From: DASQFU01 sp035632955
GTDB taxonomy: Bacteria > Eisenbacteria > RBG-16-71-46
NCBI GenBank assembly: GCA_035632955.1
Contig: DASQFU010000206.1
Coordinates: 1 to 38,186 of the forward strand
Length of the DNA: 38,186 nucleotides
Direction of reading: 5' to 3'
In this document: piece by piece, positions 25,495-33,168 of the stretch
Numbering within the stretch: position 1 is the first letter of the stretch
Layout of the letters: each line of letters begins with the position of its first letter
The notes under the pieces: model-generated
Database searches by the model: none
What the model was told of the DNA's origin: nothing
The model's input: the letters and a program-made list of their open reading frames with translations, nothing else
Made by a program: the position numbers and the translations under genes

Positions 25495-25760
25495 TGCTCG
25501 AAGCCGAACCTGGCGTCGACCAGCTCGGCCAGCGCCGCAATGACTTCGCGCTCGTCCTCGCCCTCGGCGCGCACCTTGATCACGCTGCCTCCCTCGGCCG
25601 CCAGCATCAGGACTCCCAGGATGCTCTTGCCGTTCACCTCCAGGTCGTCACGGCTCACGAACACGTGGGACTTGAAGCGGGCGGCGATCGTCACGAACTT
25701 CGCGGCCGATCGTGCATGCATCCCGTCCTCGTTGCGAATCGTCAGATGAATCTCGGTCAC
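25491..25760 (-). CDS. ptsH: HPr phosphocarrier protein
   Basis: An 89-residue HPr. His15 in DGMHARSAAKF accepts phosphate from enzyme I. Ser46 in NGKSILGVLML sits exactly at the position phosphorylated by HPr kinase. With hprK encoded in the same gene run, both modes of HPr control look possible: PTS phosphotransfer at His15 and regulatory phosphorylation at Ser46. The GTG start is 25 bases after the EIID stop. Length and sequence fit standard HPr rather than the NPr variant. Confidence 0.97.
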   Translation of the reverse strand: MTEIHLTIRNEDGMHARSAAKFVTIAARFKSHVFVSRDDLEVNGKSILGVLMLAAEGGSVIKVRAEGEDEREVIAALAELVDARFGFEQ

Positions 25761-25785
25761 GTGGCTTCGCGCTCCGGCGTTCCTC

Positions 25786-26535
25786 TCATCGTGACCACGT
25801 GGCGATCAGGCACAGCGCACCGACGCCGAGCGCCCATTGCGTCGGGGAGGGCCGCGCCCGTTGCGCGGTCAACAGTCCCAGCGCGAGACCACCGACCAGC
25901 GTGGCCTGGAACGTGATGCTGCGCGGCTCGCCGCCCGGCACCAGCAACATCGCCACCACGACGCCGACCATCGCCGCGCCGAGAATCCCCAACATGCGCA
26001 CCAGCAGGCCGACCCGGCGCCGCAGCGGATCCCCGAGCACGGCCGGGCCGTAACGATAGCCCCAGCCGACGCCGGCGAAGCGCACGACCAGATGCAGCAG
26101 GTTGTAGCAGAGCCAGAGCGCGAGCGCACCGAGCCACGAGCCGGTGAGCGCGAACAACACGCCGAGGATCGCGGCGAACGGCCGCAGGGTGAACCAGAAC
26201 AGGCGGTCGCCGAGCGCCGCCAGCGACGAGCCCATCACGGCTTTGATACGCGCGATGCCGTCGTCCTCGGGACCCTCGCCCGCGGCGCGCCGCTCCTCGA
26301 GGCCGGCGACGACGCCGAGACAGACCGAGGCGAAGGTCGGCTGCGTGTTGAAATACGCCGTGTGCTCCGCGAGGCGGTGATTGCGCGCGTCCGCATCCGC
26401 ATACAGACGCCGCAGCACGGGCTCCAGGCACCACGCCCACCCGAGCCCTTGCTGGCGCTCGTAGTTCCAGGCGGCCTGCAGCAACGGCGTGCGCAGCGCC
26501 ACACGGGCGAGGTCGGAGCCGGTCAGAGGCGGCAC
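25786..26535 (-). CDS. PTS mannose-family EIID component
   Basis: A 249-residue membrane component of the mannose/sorbose-type PTS permease. The family start is seen as LRTPLLQAAWNYERQQGLGWAW. GIARIKAVMGSSLAALGDRLFW follows, with the typical ALGDRLFW segment. Hydrophobic segments run from about residue 125 to the end. The GTG at 26535 lies three bases after the EIIC stop. The protein is somewhat shorter than E. coli ManZ (about 280 residues). EIIC and EIID together form the sugar channel; substrate specificity cannot be read from sequence. Confidence 0.92.
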   Translation of the reverse strand: MPPLTGSDLARVALRTPLLQAAWNYERQQGLGWAWCLEPVLRRLYADADARNHRLAEHTAYFNTQPTFASVCLGVVAGLEERRAAGEGPEDDGIARIKAVMGSSLAALGDRLFWFTLRPFAAILGVLFALTGSWLGALALWLCYNLLHLVVRFAGVGWGYRYGPAVLGDPLRRRVGLLVRMLGILGAAMVGVVVAMLLVPGGEPRSITFQATLVGGLALGLLTAQRARPSPTQWALGVGALCLIATWSR

Positions 26536-26537
26536 GG

Positions 26538-27245
26538 TCAGGGAGCCCCCACGAGCAGCACCAGCCAAGCGCCGATCAGCGCCGCTCCGAACACCGCGGC
26601 GCGCGTGAGACGGCGCTGGAGAAACGCGTTCAGCACCTGTGCGAGCCCGAGGCCGAGCCACAGCGGCTTGGCGAGCGCCCAGGCCCGAGCCAGCCACAGC
26701 GATTCGTTCCCGGCCAGACCTCGCATGCTCCACACGGAAGCACCGACGCAAACGGCGCAGTAACTTACACCGACCCCGAACGCCAGAACAACTGCGGCCC
26801 CGTGCGCCTGCGCGAGCGCCCCTTCACTCCCGTGACGCAACGCGTCTTCGCACCAGCGGCTGAGCCCTTCGTTGCGGCGGCGTTGCCATTTGAGCAGCGC
26901 GACGCCGACCATGGCCGAGACCAGTCCCGCGAGCACGCCGAGCAAGGCGCACGCGTCGCGAGCGACGACGAACGGCTGCTCGGCCGCCAGCGCCACCGCG
27001 ACGGCGGCCCCGACCACGCCGCCGACGGCGTAGTCCTCCCCGGTGCGCGAACCGACCGGCATGGTGCTGGCCGCGAGGATCTGGAGCACGACGCCGACCT
27101 CGAGCGCGGTGGGCAGGTCGCCCCACAGCGCGCCGATCAGCGTCGCGGTCACGAGCGGCTGCGAAAGAAGCGTCTGCGCGACCGGGGTCGCGTCCAGCGC
27201 CGCCAAGCCCCCGAGCAGGATGGTGAACAGGTAGGCGTAGCTCAC
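26538..27245 (-). CDS. PTS mannose/sorbose-family EIIC component
   Basis: A 235-residue, strongly hydrophobic membrane protein with about six or more transmembrane helices. It fits the EIIC-Man/Sor family: LVTATLIGALWGDLPTALEVGVVLQILAAS is the conserved region with the GDLPTALEVG-like loop. The GTG start lies at the EIIB stop (four-base overlap). It is a little shorter than E. coli ManY (about 265). It forms the permease with EIID. It is fourth in the hprK-EIIA-EIIB-EIIC-EIID series. Confidence 0.9.
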   Translation of the reverse strand: MSYAYLFTILLGGLAALDATPVAQTLLSQPLVTATLIGALWGDLPTALEVGVVLQILAASTMPVGSRTGEDYAVGGVVGAAVAVALAAEQPFVVARDACALLGVLAGLVSAMVGVALLKWQRRRNEGLSRWCEDALRHGSEGALAQAHGAAVVLAFGVGVSYCAVCVGASVWSMRGLAGNESLWLARAWALAKPLWLGLGLAQVLNAFLQRRLTRAAVFGAALIGAWLVLLVGAP

Positions 27246-27730
27246 GACTGGCGTAGTGCGGAGTCGAGTGCGCTCAGCGCCTGAGGGCGAGCCGCAGGAA
27301 TGTCCTGGACCTCGAGCGCCACGCCGCGCGCGAGCAGCGCGCGCGCATGGCCGCGGTCGGTGTCGTCGAGGTAGACGTACTCGTTGACCTTGACCTTGCC
27401 CGGCATGTAGTGCAGCCCGCCGAGATTCAGCGTGGTGATCGCGGCACCGGCCTCGATCAGCGCATGGGCGGTCGCGAGGTTGCGCACCAGCAGGATCGCG
27501 CCGCCTTCCGCGGCGGCTTCGGTCGCATACGCTTCGGCCGCTTCGCTCACGGTCGCCACGCGGACGTCCACTCCGGGCGCGGCCGCCGACAGCATTTCGC
27601 GCTCCCAGGGGTCGGCCGCCGTGCCGTCATCCACCACCCAGATGCGGCGCGGCCGCAACCGGTCCCCCCACGCCACCACCACCTGCCCGTGGATCAAACG
27701 ATCGTCCACGCGCGCCAGCAACCAGCTCAT
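27242..27730 (-). CDS. PTS mannose-family EIIB component
   Basis: A 162-residue cytosolic phosphotransfer protein. RVDDRLIHGQV at the N-terminus contains the active His14, as in the B domain of ManX. The Rossmann-like remainder (TTLNLGGLHYMPGKVKVN) also matches the family. It takes phosphate from EIIA and passes it to the incoming sugar at EIIC/EIID. It is a separate protein rather than an EIIAB fusion. The ATG at 27730 overlaps the EIIA stop region by four bases, consistent with coupled translation. Confidence 0.95.
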   Translation of the reverse strand: MSWLLARVDDRLIHGQVVVAWGDRLRPRRIWVVDDGTAADPWEREMLSAAAPGVDVRVATVSEAAEAYATEAAAEGGAILLVRNLATAHALIEAGAAITTLNLGGLHYMPGKVKVNEYVYLDDTDRGHARALLARGVALEVQDIPAARPQALSALDSALRQS

Positions 27731-28122
27731 ACGTTCTGACCGCGCTGGGCGCGAATGCTCTGCTGACCTTTCTTCAGCAGCCGCTCGACCAGCTCGGTGA
27801 TCGAATAATGGTCCCGGTTGTGAAGGTAGTCGATGAGCGTCGGCAGATTGATCCCCGTGATCACGACCAGCTCGCCGTGGCCGCGCGCCACCGAGGCGCC
27901 GCACACGTGGCACGAACCGCCCCAGAAGTCGGTCAGCACCAGGCCGCCCTCGGTCCACTTCTCCACGCGCCGCGCGATCTGCGCTTCCAACGCCTCGCGC
28001 GACAGACCCTCGTTCGAGAGCACGTCGACCTGATCGACCGGGCCATAGACCGTCTCCGCAGCGCGCAGCAGCGCGGACGCGAGGTCGGCGTGCATCACCA
28101 GCAACGCAGGAACGCGGGCCAT
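27727..28122 (-). CDS. PTS mannose-family EIIA component
   Basis: A 131-residue cytosolic EIIA-Man domain. His11 (LLVMHADLASALL) is the expected phosphorylated residue. DFWGGS (65-70) and VITGINLPTLIDYL match conserved family positions. Unusually, WGGS is followed by CHVC (Cys71, Cys74), where ManX has PFNA. A C-x2-C pair beside the active-site loop could be redox- or metal-responsive, but this is only a suggestion. The ATG shares one base with the hprK stop (TGATG), so the genes are tightly coupled. Confidence 0.93.
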   Translation of the reverse strand: MARVPALLVMHADLASALLRAAETVYGPVDQVDVLSNEGLSREALEAQIARRVEKWTEGGLVLTDFWGGSCHVCGASVARGHGELVVITGINLPTLIDYLHNRDHYSITELVERLLKKGQQSIRAQRGQNV

Positions 28123-29093
28123 CACTCGGTGTCCTCGCGCACCCACGCCTTGGCGGCGCTCTTGCGTTTCATCAGCTCGATCAGATGCTGATTGAGACGC
28201 TCGGCCGGCGAATAGCCGCCGGTCACCTTGATCAGATAGTTGAGCGCGATCACTTCGGCGATCACCGTGATGTTCTTTCCCGGCGTGATCGGCACCTGCA
28301 CGAGCGGGATCTCGACGCCGAGGTACTTCGTCATGTGATCGTCGAGGCCGACGCGCTCGTAGTCCTCTTCCGCCGACCACTCGCGCAGGTTGACCTCCAC
28401 CTCGACGCGCTTCTGGAGACGGATCGAGCGAATGCCGAAGATCGCCTGCACGTCGATGATGCCGAGGCCGCGGATCTCCATGTGGTGGCGGAGCAGTTGA
28501 TTGCCGGTGCCGATCAGCACGTCGCCATGGCGCTTGGTGATCGACACCACGTCGTCGGCGACCAGCCGGTGCCCCCGCTCCACCAGATCGAGCGCAGTTT
28601 CGGACTTGCCGATCGCGCTCCGGCCGGTGAACAGGAGCCCGCATCCGTACACGTCCACGAGTGACGCGTGAACCGTAACCGCAGGCGCGAACATGTGATC
28701 CAGATACGACGTCATCGAATGGATGAACGGGGTCGTGCTCTGCGGCGTGCGCAGCACCGGCACCTGCGACCCGTTCGCGCGCTGCACGATGTAGGGCGGG
28801 ACCTCGAGCCCCTTGCACACGACGATCAGCGGCATCTCGAACTGGAACAGCCGATCGATGGCCTCGCGGACGCCCTCCGGCGACAAGGTCGCGAGATAGG
28901 TGAGCTCGGTCTGGGCCAAGATCTGGATGCGCTCGGGCAGGAAGTTCTCGAGAAAACCCATCAACGCCATGCCCGGGCGATGGACGTCGCTGACGGTGAT
29001 TTCGCGCTTCGAAGCGAGCGATTCGGTGAGCGGCTCGAGCTGCAGTTCGTGGCGCTGGTCTTCGTAGAGGCGCGCGACGCTGAGCGTTTGCAC
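28122..29093 (-). CDS. hprK: HPr kinase/phosphorylase
   Basis: A 323-residue bifunctional enzyme that phosphorylates and dephosphorylates Ser46 of HPr. The N-terminal domain (1-130) is followed by the P-loop GRSAIGKSE (157-165), where the usual GxSGxGKSE has Ala instead of the second Gly. ERGHRLVADD (172-181) supplies catalytic residues. The family signature EIRGLGIIDVQAIFG lies at 206-220. A GTG at 29093 starts the gene, 7 bases beyond the hpf stop; GGAGG in the end of hpf is a distant ribosome site. The HPr encoded downstream retains Ser46, so the pair should be functional. Confidence 0.96.
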   Translation of the reverse strand: MQTLSVARLYEDQRHELQLEPLTESLASKREITVSDVHRPGMALMGFLENFLPERIQILAQTELTYLATLSPEGVREAIDRLFQFEMPLIVVCKGLEVPPYIVQRANGSQVPVLRTPQSTTPFIHSMTSYLDHMFAPAVTVHASLVDVYGCGLLFTGRSAIGKSETALDLVERGHRLVADDVVSITKRHGDVLIGTGNQLLRHHMEIRGLGIIDVQAIFGIRSIRLQKRVEVEVNLREWSAEEDYERVGLDDHMTKYLGVEIPLVQVPITPGKNITVIAEVIALNYLIKVTGGYSPAERLNQHLIELMKRKSAAKAWVREDTE

Positions 29094-29099
29094 GCGGGC

Positions 29100-29492
29100 T
29101 TATTCCTCCGTCGCGACGCCGTCGAACGTGTCGAGGTCCGACTCGTCTCCGTCCGCCGATGCCGGCGGAGCCGGTGCACCCGCCGCCCGCGCGCGCGAGC
29201 CGCGCTTGCGTTCGATGCGCTTCTCCTTCAGGCGCCGGATCTGGTGCTCGAGCCGGTCGGCGGCCAGGTCGATGGCCGTGCGCGGCTCGTCGGACTCTTC
29301 GCGGCTCACGAACTCCTGGCCGCGCAGCCGGATCGTGATCTCGGCGCTGTGGCGGTATTTCTCCGCCGTCACCACCAGGTGGGCTTCGGCGAGATCGCGG
29401 GCAAAGCGGCCGAGCTTCGCCAGCCGTTCTTCGGCAAACAGTCGCACTTCGGGATCGAGCTCGCAGTGACGTGCAGTCGTCGTGACGTTCAT
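29100..29492 (-). CDS. hpf: Ribosome hibernation promoting factor
   Basis: A 130-residue protein of the S30AE (HPF/YfiA) family, which binds the small subunit of resting ribosomes. Residues 1-100 fit the fold, with VTTTARHCELDPEVRLFAEERLAKL at the start and a basic helix around 80-98. The last 30 residues are a low-complexity Ala/Pro/Asp tail. It lacks the C-terminal dimerisation domain of long HPF, so it is a short form with an extension. AGGA precedes the ATG by six bases. It follows rpoN, the same order as in many Proteobacteria. Confidence 0.93.
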   Translation of the reverse strand: MNVTTTARHCELDPEVRLFAEERLAKLGRFARDLAEAHLVVTAEKYRHSAEITIRLRGQEFVSREESDEPRTAIDLAADRLEHQIRRLKEKRIERKRGSRARAAGAPAPPASADGDESDLDTFDGVATEE

Positions 29493-29553
29493 GGCCTTCC
29501 TCTTGCGGTGCCGCGGCCGCCGACCGTCCGGGGCCGCGTCGCGGGGGACGTGG

Positions 29554-30990
29554 TCAGGCCACCCGCCGGCGGAATCGGGCCGGAAGGATGCTGAGCTGCT
29601 CTCGGTACTTTGCCACCGTGCGGCGGGCGATGCGCAGGCCGCGCTCGTGCAGCAGCTCGGCGATGCGCTGATCGGACAGCGGCCCTTTCTTGTCTTCCTC
29701 CTCGATCAAGGTGCGGATGATGTCCTTGGCCGTGCGTGCGGACACGTCCTCGCCGTCCTCGGTCTCGAGCCCGCTCGAGAAGAAGAACTTGAGCTCGAAA
29801 ACGCCGCGCGGCGTCTGCACGTATTTTCCGCTGCACACGCGGCTGACCGTGGACTCGTGCATGTCGATCTGGCGCGCCACCTGCTGGAGCGTCAACGGGC
29901 GCAGGAATGCGATCCCCTTGTCGAAGAACTCGCGTTGCTCCCGGATGATGCAGTTCATGACCTTGATCATCGTGCGCCGGCGCTGCTCGATGGTCTGGAT
30001 CAGCCAGCGCGCCGAGTTGAGCTTGCCCTGAATGTACTCGCGGGTCTTCCCGGCATCCGAGTTCTTCTCGGCCTTCTTCTTCTCGCGCAACACGCTCTCG
30101 TACGCGGACGAGATCCGCAACCGCGGCACGTTGCGGTCGTTCAGCATCACGACGTATTCCTCGTCGACGCGCTCGACCAGCAGATCCGGCACGACGTACT
30201 TCGGGTCCTCGGCCGACACCTGGAGGCCGGGGCGCGGATTGAGCGTCGCGACCACGTCGGCCGCCGCCTGAACCTCCTCCACCGAGCACTTGAGCTGGCG
30301 GGCGATCTCGGGAAAGCGACGATTGACGAGATTGTCGAACTGGTCGTGGATCAGGCGCCACGCGAGCGTGTCGGTCTCGCCGCGCACTTCGAGCTGGATC
30401 AACAAACACTCACGCAGGTCGCGGGCGCCGACGCCGACCGGCTCGAGCGCCTGCAGGACCTTGAGCACCTTCTCGCAGTCCGGGAGCGTCCGCTCGGTCG
30501 CGGGTGCGACCTCTTCGAGCGGCGTCGCCAGCCATCCCCGATCGTCGAGCGAGCCAATCAGGAACTCCGCGAGTGTGAGATTCTCGCGCGTGAGATCGAG
30601 AAAGTGGAGCTGCTCGAGCAGGCTCTCGGCCAGCGTCGTGCGCGTGACCGGCACCTTCTCCAGGAACTCGGTGTTGGTCTCGCTGGCCGGGATGTAGGTG
30701 CGGTCGAGCGCCCCGTCCTGCATGTAGTCGGTCCAGTCGATCGGATCCTCGTCGGTCGGCTCGTCGGCTTCGACGTTGGCGGCCTCTTCCGGGGAGTCCT
30801 CCTTGGCGAGATCCTCACTCTCGGTGACCTCGTCCACTTCCTCGAGCAGCGGGTTCTGCATGATCTCCATCTTGAGGATCTGCTGGAGCTCGAGTGTCGG
30901 CACCTGAAGCAATTTGAGCGCCTGTTGCAGGCGCTGCGTCATGATCAGCGCCGGCTTTTGCGTCAGGTGCAGCGAGTGTTTCATCTCCAT
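29554..30990 (-). CDS. rpoN: RNA polymerase sigma-54 factor
   Basis: A 478-residue sigma-54. The Gln/Leu-rich activator-contacting region I covers about 1-50 (LTQRLQQALKLLQVPTLELQQ type). An acidic region II covers about 50-95. The core-binding and DNA-binding parts follow. The RpoN box ARRTVAKYREQL begins at 455 and is essentially canonical. Length is standard. It starts 13 bases after the lptB stop; a second ATG two codons in lacks a separate ribosome site. The same window carries a sigma-54 activator (422-2920), a possible client of this factor. Confidence 0.98.
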   Translation of the reverse strand: MEMKHSLHLTQKPALIMTQRLQQALKLLQVPTLELQQILKMEIMQNPLLEEVDEVTESEDLAKEDSPEEAANVEADEPTDEDPIDWTDYMQDGALDRTYIPASETNTEFLEKVPVTRTTLAESLLEQLHFLDLTRENLTLAEFLIGSLDDRGWLATPLEEVAPATERTLPDCEKVLKVLQALEPVGVGARDLRECLLIQLEVRGETDTLAWRLIHDQFDNLVNRRFPEIARQLKCSVEEVQAAADVVATLNPRPGLQVSAEDPKYVVPDLLVERVDEEYVVMLNDRNVPRLRISSAYESVLREKKKAEKNSDAGKTREYIQGKLNSARWLIQTIEQRRRTMIKVMNCIIREQREFFDKGIAFLRPLTLQQVARQIDMHESTVSRVCSGKYVQTPRGVFELKFFFSSGLETEDGEDVSARTAKDIIRTLIEEEDKKGPLSDQRIAELLHERGLRIARRTVAKYREQLSILPARFRRRVA

Positions 30991-31003
30991 GATCGGCCCC
31001 GTC

Positions 31004-31753
31004 TCACAGACTGAAGCGCTCGCCGAGATAGATCTGACGCGCCCGGGGGTCGCCCGCGAGCTGCTCGGCGGACCCCTGAAGGAGGATGCGTCCCTCGTAC
31101 ATGATGTAGGCGCGATCCGTGATCCGCAGCGTCTCGCGCACGTTGTGATCGGTGATCAACACGCCCAGCCCTCGCTCCCGCAGTCGTGCCACGATGTCCT
31201 GGATCTCCGAGACAGCGATTGGATCGATGCCGACGAACGGCTCGTCCAGCAGCATGAACGATGGCTGCCGGACTAGCGCGCGAGTGATCTCCACGCGGCG
31301 CCGTTCGCCGCCCGACAGCTTGTGCGCCTGGCGATCGGCCAGGTGTGTCAGATTCAGGTCCTCCAGCAGTTGCACGAGACGCGCGTCCTGCTCACGACGC
31401 GGGAGCTTCAAGGTCTCCAATACCGCCAGGATGTTGTCACGCACGCTCAGCTTGCGAAAGATGCTGGGCTCCTGCGCGAGATAGCCGAGCCCGCGGCGCG
31501 CCCGCCGGTACACCGGCTCGTCGGTGATGTCCTCCCCATCGAGAAGGATCTGCCCCTGCGTCGGCCGGAGCAGTCCCACGATCATGTAGAACGAGGTCGT
31601 CTTTCCTGCGCCGTTCGGCCCCAGCAGCCCGACGACCTCGCCACGACGGACGTGGAGCGTGACGTCGCTGACCACGCGCCACTTTCCGTAGTACCGAACC
31701 AGATGTTCCGCGACCAGCCCCTGATTTCGCTCGACCGCGGGGCCATCGGTCAA
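31004..31753 (-). CDS. lptB: LPS export ABC transporter ATP-binding protein
   Basis: A 249-residue ATPase that drives lipopolysaccharide extraction from the inner membrane. Walker A GPNGAGKTT is at 45-53, the Q-loop reads LAQEPSIF, the ABC signature is LSGGERRRVEI, and Walker B FMLLDEPFVGIDP is followed by the LptB-typical ITDHNVRETL. A TTG start at 31753 overlaps the lptC stop (TTGA), with GGAG seven bases before it. An ATG start would remove conserved strand residues. LptF/LptG are not in the window. Confidence 0.96.
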   Translation of the reverse strand: MTDGPAVERNQGLVAEHLVRYYGKWRVVSDVTLHVRRGEVVGLLGPNGAGKTTSFYMIVGLLRPTQGQILLDGEDITDEPVYRRARRGLGYLAQEPSIFRKLSVRDNILAVLETLKLPRREQDARLVQLLEDLNLTHLADRQAHKLSGGERRRVEITRALVRQPSFMLLDEPFVGIDPIAVSEIQDIVARLRERGLGVLITDHNVRETLRITDRAYIMYEGRILLQGSAEQLAGDPRARQIYLGERFSL

Positions 31754-32349
31754 CGGGACTCTCCACGGGGCTCCATGAGCCCCCCCGAGCGCGTGCGCAC
31801 CGTGGCCTGCACGCGCCGCTTGAACTCGAAATGATTCAGATGTGGGTCGCTCTCGAAACCGTAGCCGGTCAGTACGTCCCCGCTGCGCTCCACCCGCACG
31901 AACTCGTCCGAGACGATCTTCTGCTCCCGATTCAGGAATCGGAGCTGCTGCGTGGACATCCGCGTGCCTTCCGTGGTCTGCAACACCACGTTGCCGCGCG
32001 CGACCATGTCGCGCCGTAACTGGTGAATCTCGCCTTCCTGAGCCGTCAGCACCGACGAGCGCTTGCCGTTCTCGTCGAAGAAGTCCACACGCACGTCGCG
32101 GGCAATGATCAGATTGCGCGCGCTGTAGGTCGCGGCGCCGCGCGCGAACATCTTCCATTCCAGCCGTCCCCCATCGGTCTCGGTCAGCACGAAGTCGCTG
32201 ACCTCCTGGTCGGGCAACTCGGCGTTCGATGAGGTCGGGTCGAGACTGCGCGCCCGCTCGCAGCCGGAAAGCGCGGCGAGCAGAAGCAGGAGCCCAACGA
32301 CCGCCAGGACTGCGGGCGACCTGGCAGGTGAGAGTCGAACAGGGGGCAT
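31750..32349 (-). CDS. lptC: LPS export protein LptC
   Basis: A 199-residue periplasmic protein of the LptC/OstA-like family. It begins with a hydrophobic segment ending LAALSGC, a good lipobox, so it may be lipid-anchored rather than held by a plain helix. The mature region is beta-rich (FVLTETDGGRLEWKMFARGAATY; LTAQEGEIHQLRRDMVARGNV), the LptC/LptA jelly-roll pattern. GGAAG precedes the ATG by about five bases. It is first after the promoter at 32400-32428. No lptA-like gene lies between it and lptB, where many genomes have one. Confidence 0.85.
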   Translation of the reverse strand: MPPVRLSPARSPAVLAVVGLLLLLAALSGCERARSLDPTSSNAELPDQEVSDFVLTETDGGRLEWKMFARGAATYSARNLIIARDVRVDFFDENGKRSSVLTAQEGEIHQLRRDMVARGNVVLQTTEGTRMSTQQLRFLNREQKIVSDEFVRVERSGDVLTGYGFESDPHLNHFEFKRRVQATVRTRSGGLMEPRGESR

Positions 32350-32399
32350 CGTTCTTCCGCGTCGAGCCTCGGGCCTGGTGCTTTTCGGGCTCGCGAGCC

Positions 32400-32428
32400 A
32401 CGCTAGCAAACGGTTCGCGACCCCGCAA
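32400..32428 (-). promoter_or_regulatory. Sigma-70-type promoter upstream of lptC
   Basis: On the minus strand TTGCGG (32428-32423) and TAGCGT (32405-32400) are separated by exactly 17 bases. The -10 keeps the TA and final T, and the -35 keeps TTG. The start point would be near 32393, about 45 bases before the lptC ATG. It lies in the only sizeable gap (32350-32537) of the minus-strand run, so it probably drives lptC, lptB, rpoN, hpf, hprK and the PTS genes. Confidence 0.55.
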
Positions 32429-32517
32429 GCACGGCCTGTGCCAGCAGTCTTGATGAGGTTATCGGGCCGACGGCGCTTGAGCTTGACGCAACAATGACAG
32501 CCACGACGGAGCATCGT

Positions 32518-32537
32518 CGCGCCCGCGGAACGGCGCG
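32518..32537 (-). terminator. Hairpin directly behind the DUF488 gene (weak terminator candidate)
   Basis: CGCGCC at 32518-32523 and GGCGCG at 32532-32537 are perfect inverted copies with an eight-base loop, starting at the DUF488 stop. No T-run follows on the minus strand, so it is not a standard rho-independent terminator. It may pause or process the transcript from the kds genes. Confidence 0.25.
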
Positions 32538-33164
32538 TCAGAGTTCCTGGCCGCGCTCGTCATTGGTTTCCGTTCGGGCCCGACCGAGCCGCAGCGACCG
32601 CTGCTTCGCCGGATAGCGGACGCGCGCGCCTTCGATCACTGCCCCGCGCGTCACGGCGTGCTCGATGCGACGCGACGGATCGAGCAAGTGCTCGACCATC
32701 ACGCCGCGCGCGGTCAAGGCGTCGGCGATCAGCGAACGGTGGCAGTGCGCCGGATCGGCCTCCGCGCACAGGATCACGACGCGTTCGCGCTCGGCCATGC
32801 GCATCAGCTCCTCGAGTGCCGCAGCGAAGGCCGGGGTTTCCATGTGCGCGCCATAGCCGCGCAGCGCTTTCGGCAAGCCGGCGTGGTCCGGCGAGTCCGA
32901 AGCGCCGCGCAGCCCGCCGAGATCGGAGCGATGGGCATAGCCGATCCCGGCCGCGGCCAGCTCTGCCGCCAAAGCGTCGCGATCGAAGTGCGGATGGCGG
33001 CGCGAGCGCGGCAGGCTGCGAACGTCGACGACCCGTTCGACGCCGTGCGCCGTGAGGATCGCGAGCAGCTCGGCGAACGTCCGCGTCGAATGGCCGACGG
33101 TGAGGATGGTCGTGGACCGCGACGCCGGGCTCGGCTGCGTTCCGGACGAGGTCTCGGACTTCAA
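32538..33164 (-). CDS. DUF488 family protein
   Basis: A 208-residue cytosolic protein of the DUF488 family, whose biochemical role is not established. TVGHSTRTFAELLAIL starts the domain. VVDVRSLPRSRRHPHFD and ILCAEADPAHCHRSLIADAL (with Cys/His residues) are the conserved blocks. The TTG at 33164 is chosen because CAGGGG lies seven bases upstream, across the stop of kdsD. It is last in the kds cluster and ends before the gap with the lptC promoter. No link to Kdo synthesis is evident. Confidence 0.87.
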   Translation of the reverse strand: MKSETSSGTQPSPASRSTTILTVGHSTRTFAELLAILTAHGVERVVDVRSLPRSRRHPHFDRDALAAELAAAGIGYAHRSDLGGLRGASDSPDHAGLPKALRGYGAHMETPAFAAALEELMRMAERERVVILCAEADPAHCHRSLIADALTARGVMVEHLLDPSRRIEHAVTRGAVIEGARVRYPAKQRSLRLGRARTETNDERGQEL

Positions 33165-33168
33165 GACG

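Noticed and set aside
23959..25749. 596-codon plus-strand open frame opposite ptsI and ptsH
   Set aside because: Antisense to two textbook proteins; the translation is low-complexity and matches nothing.
25757..26440. Alternative minus-strand frame overlapping EIID
   Set aside because: The EIID family pattern is only in the frame ending at 25786; this frame is Arg-rich and unrelated.
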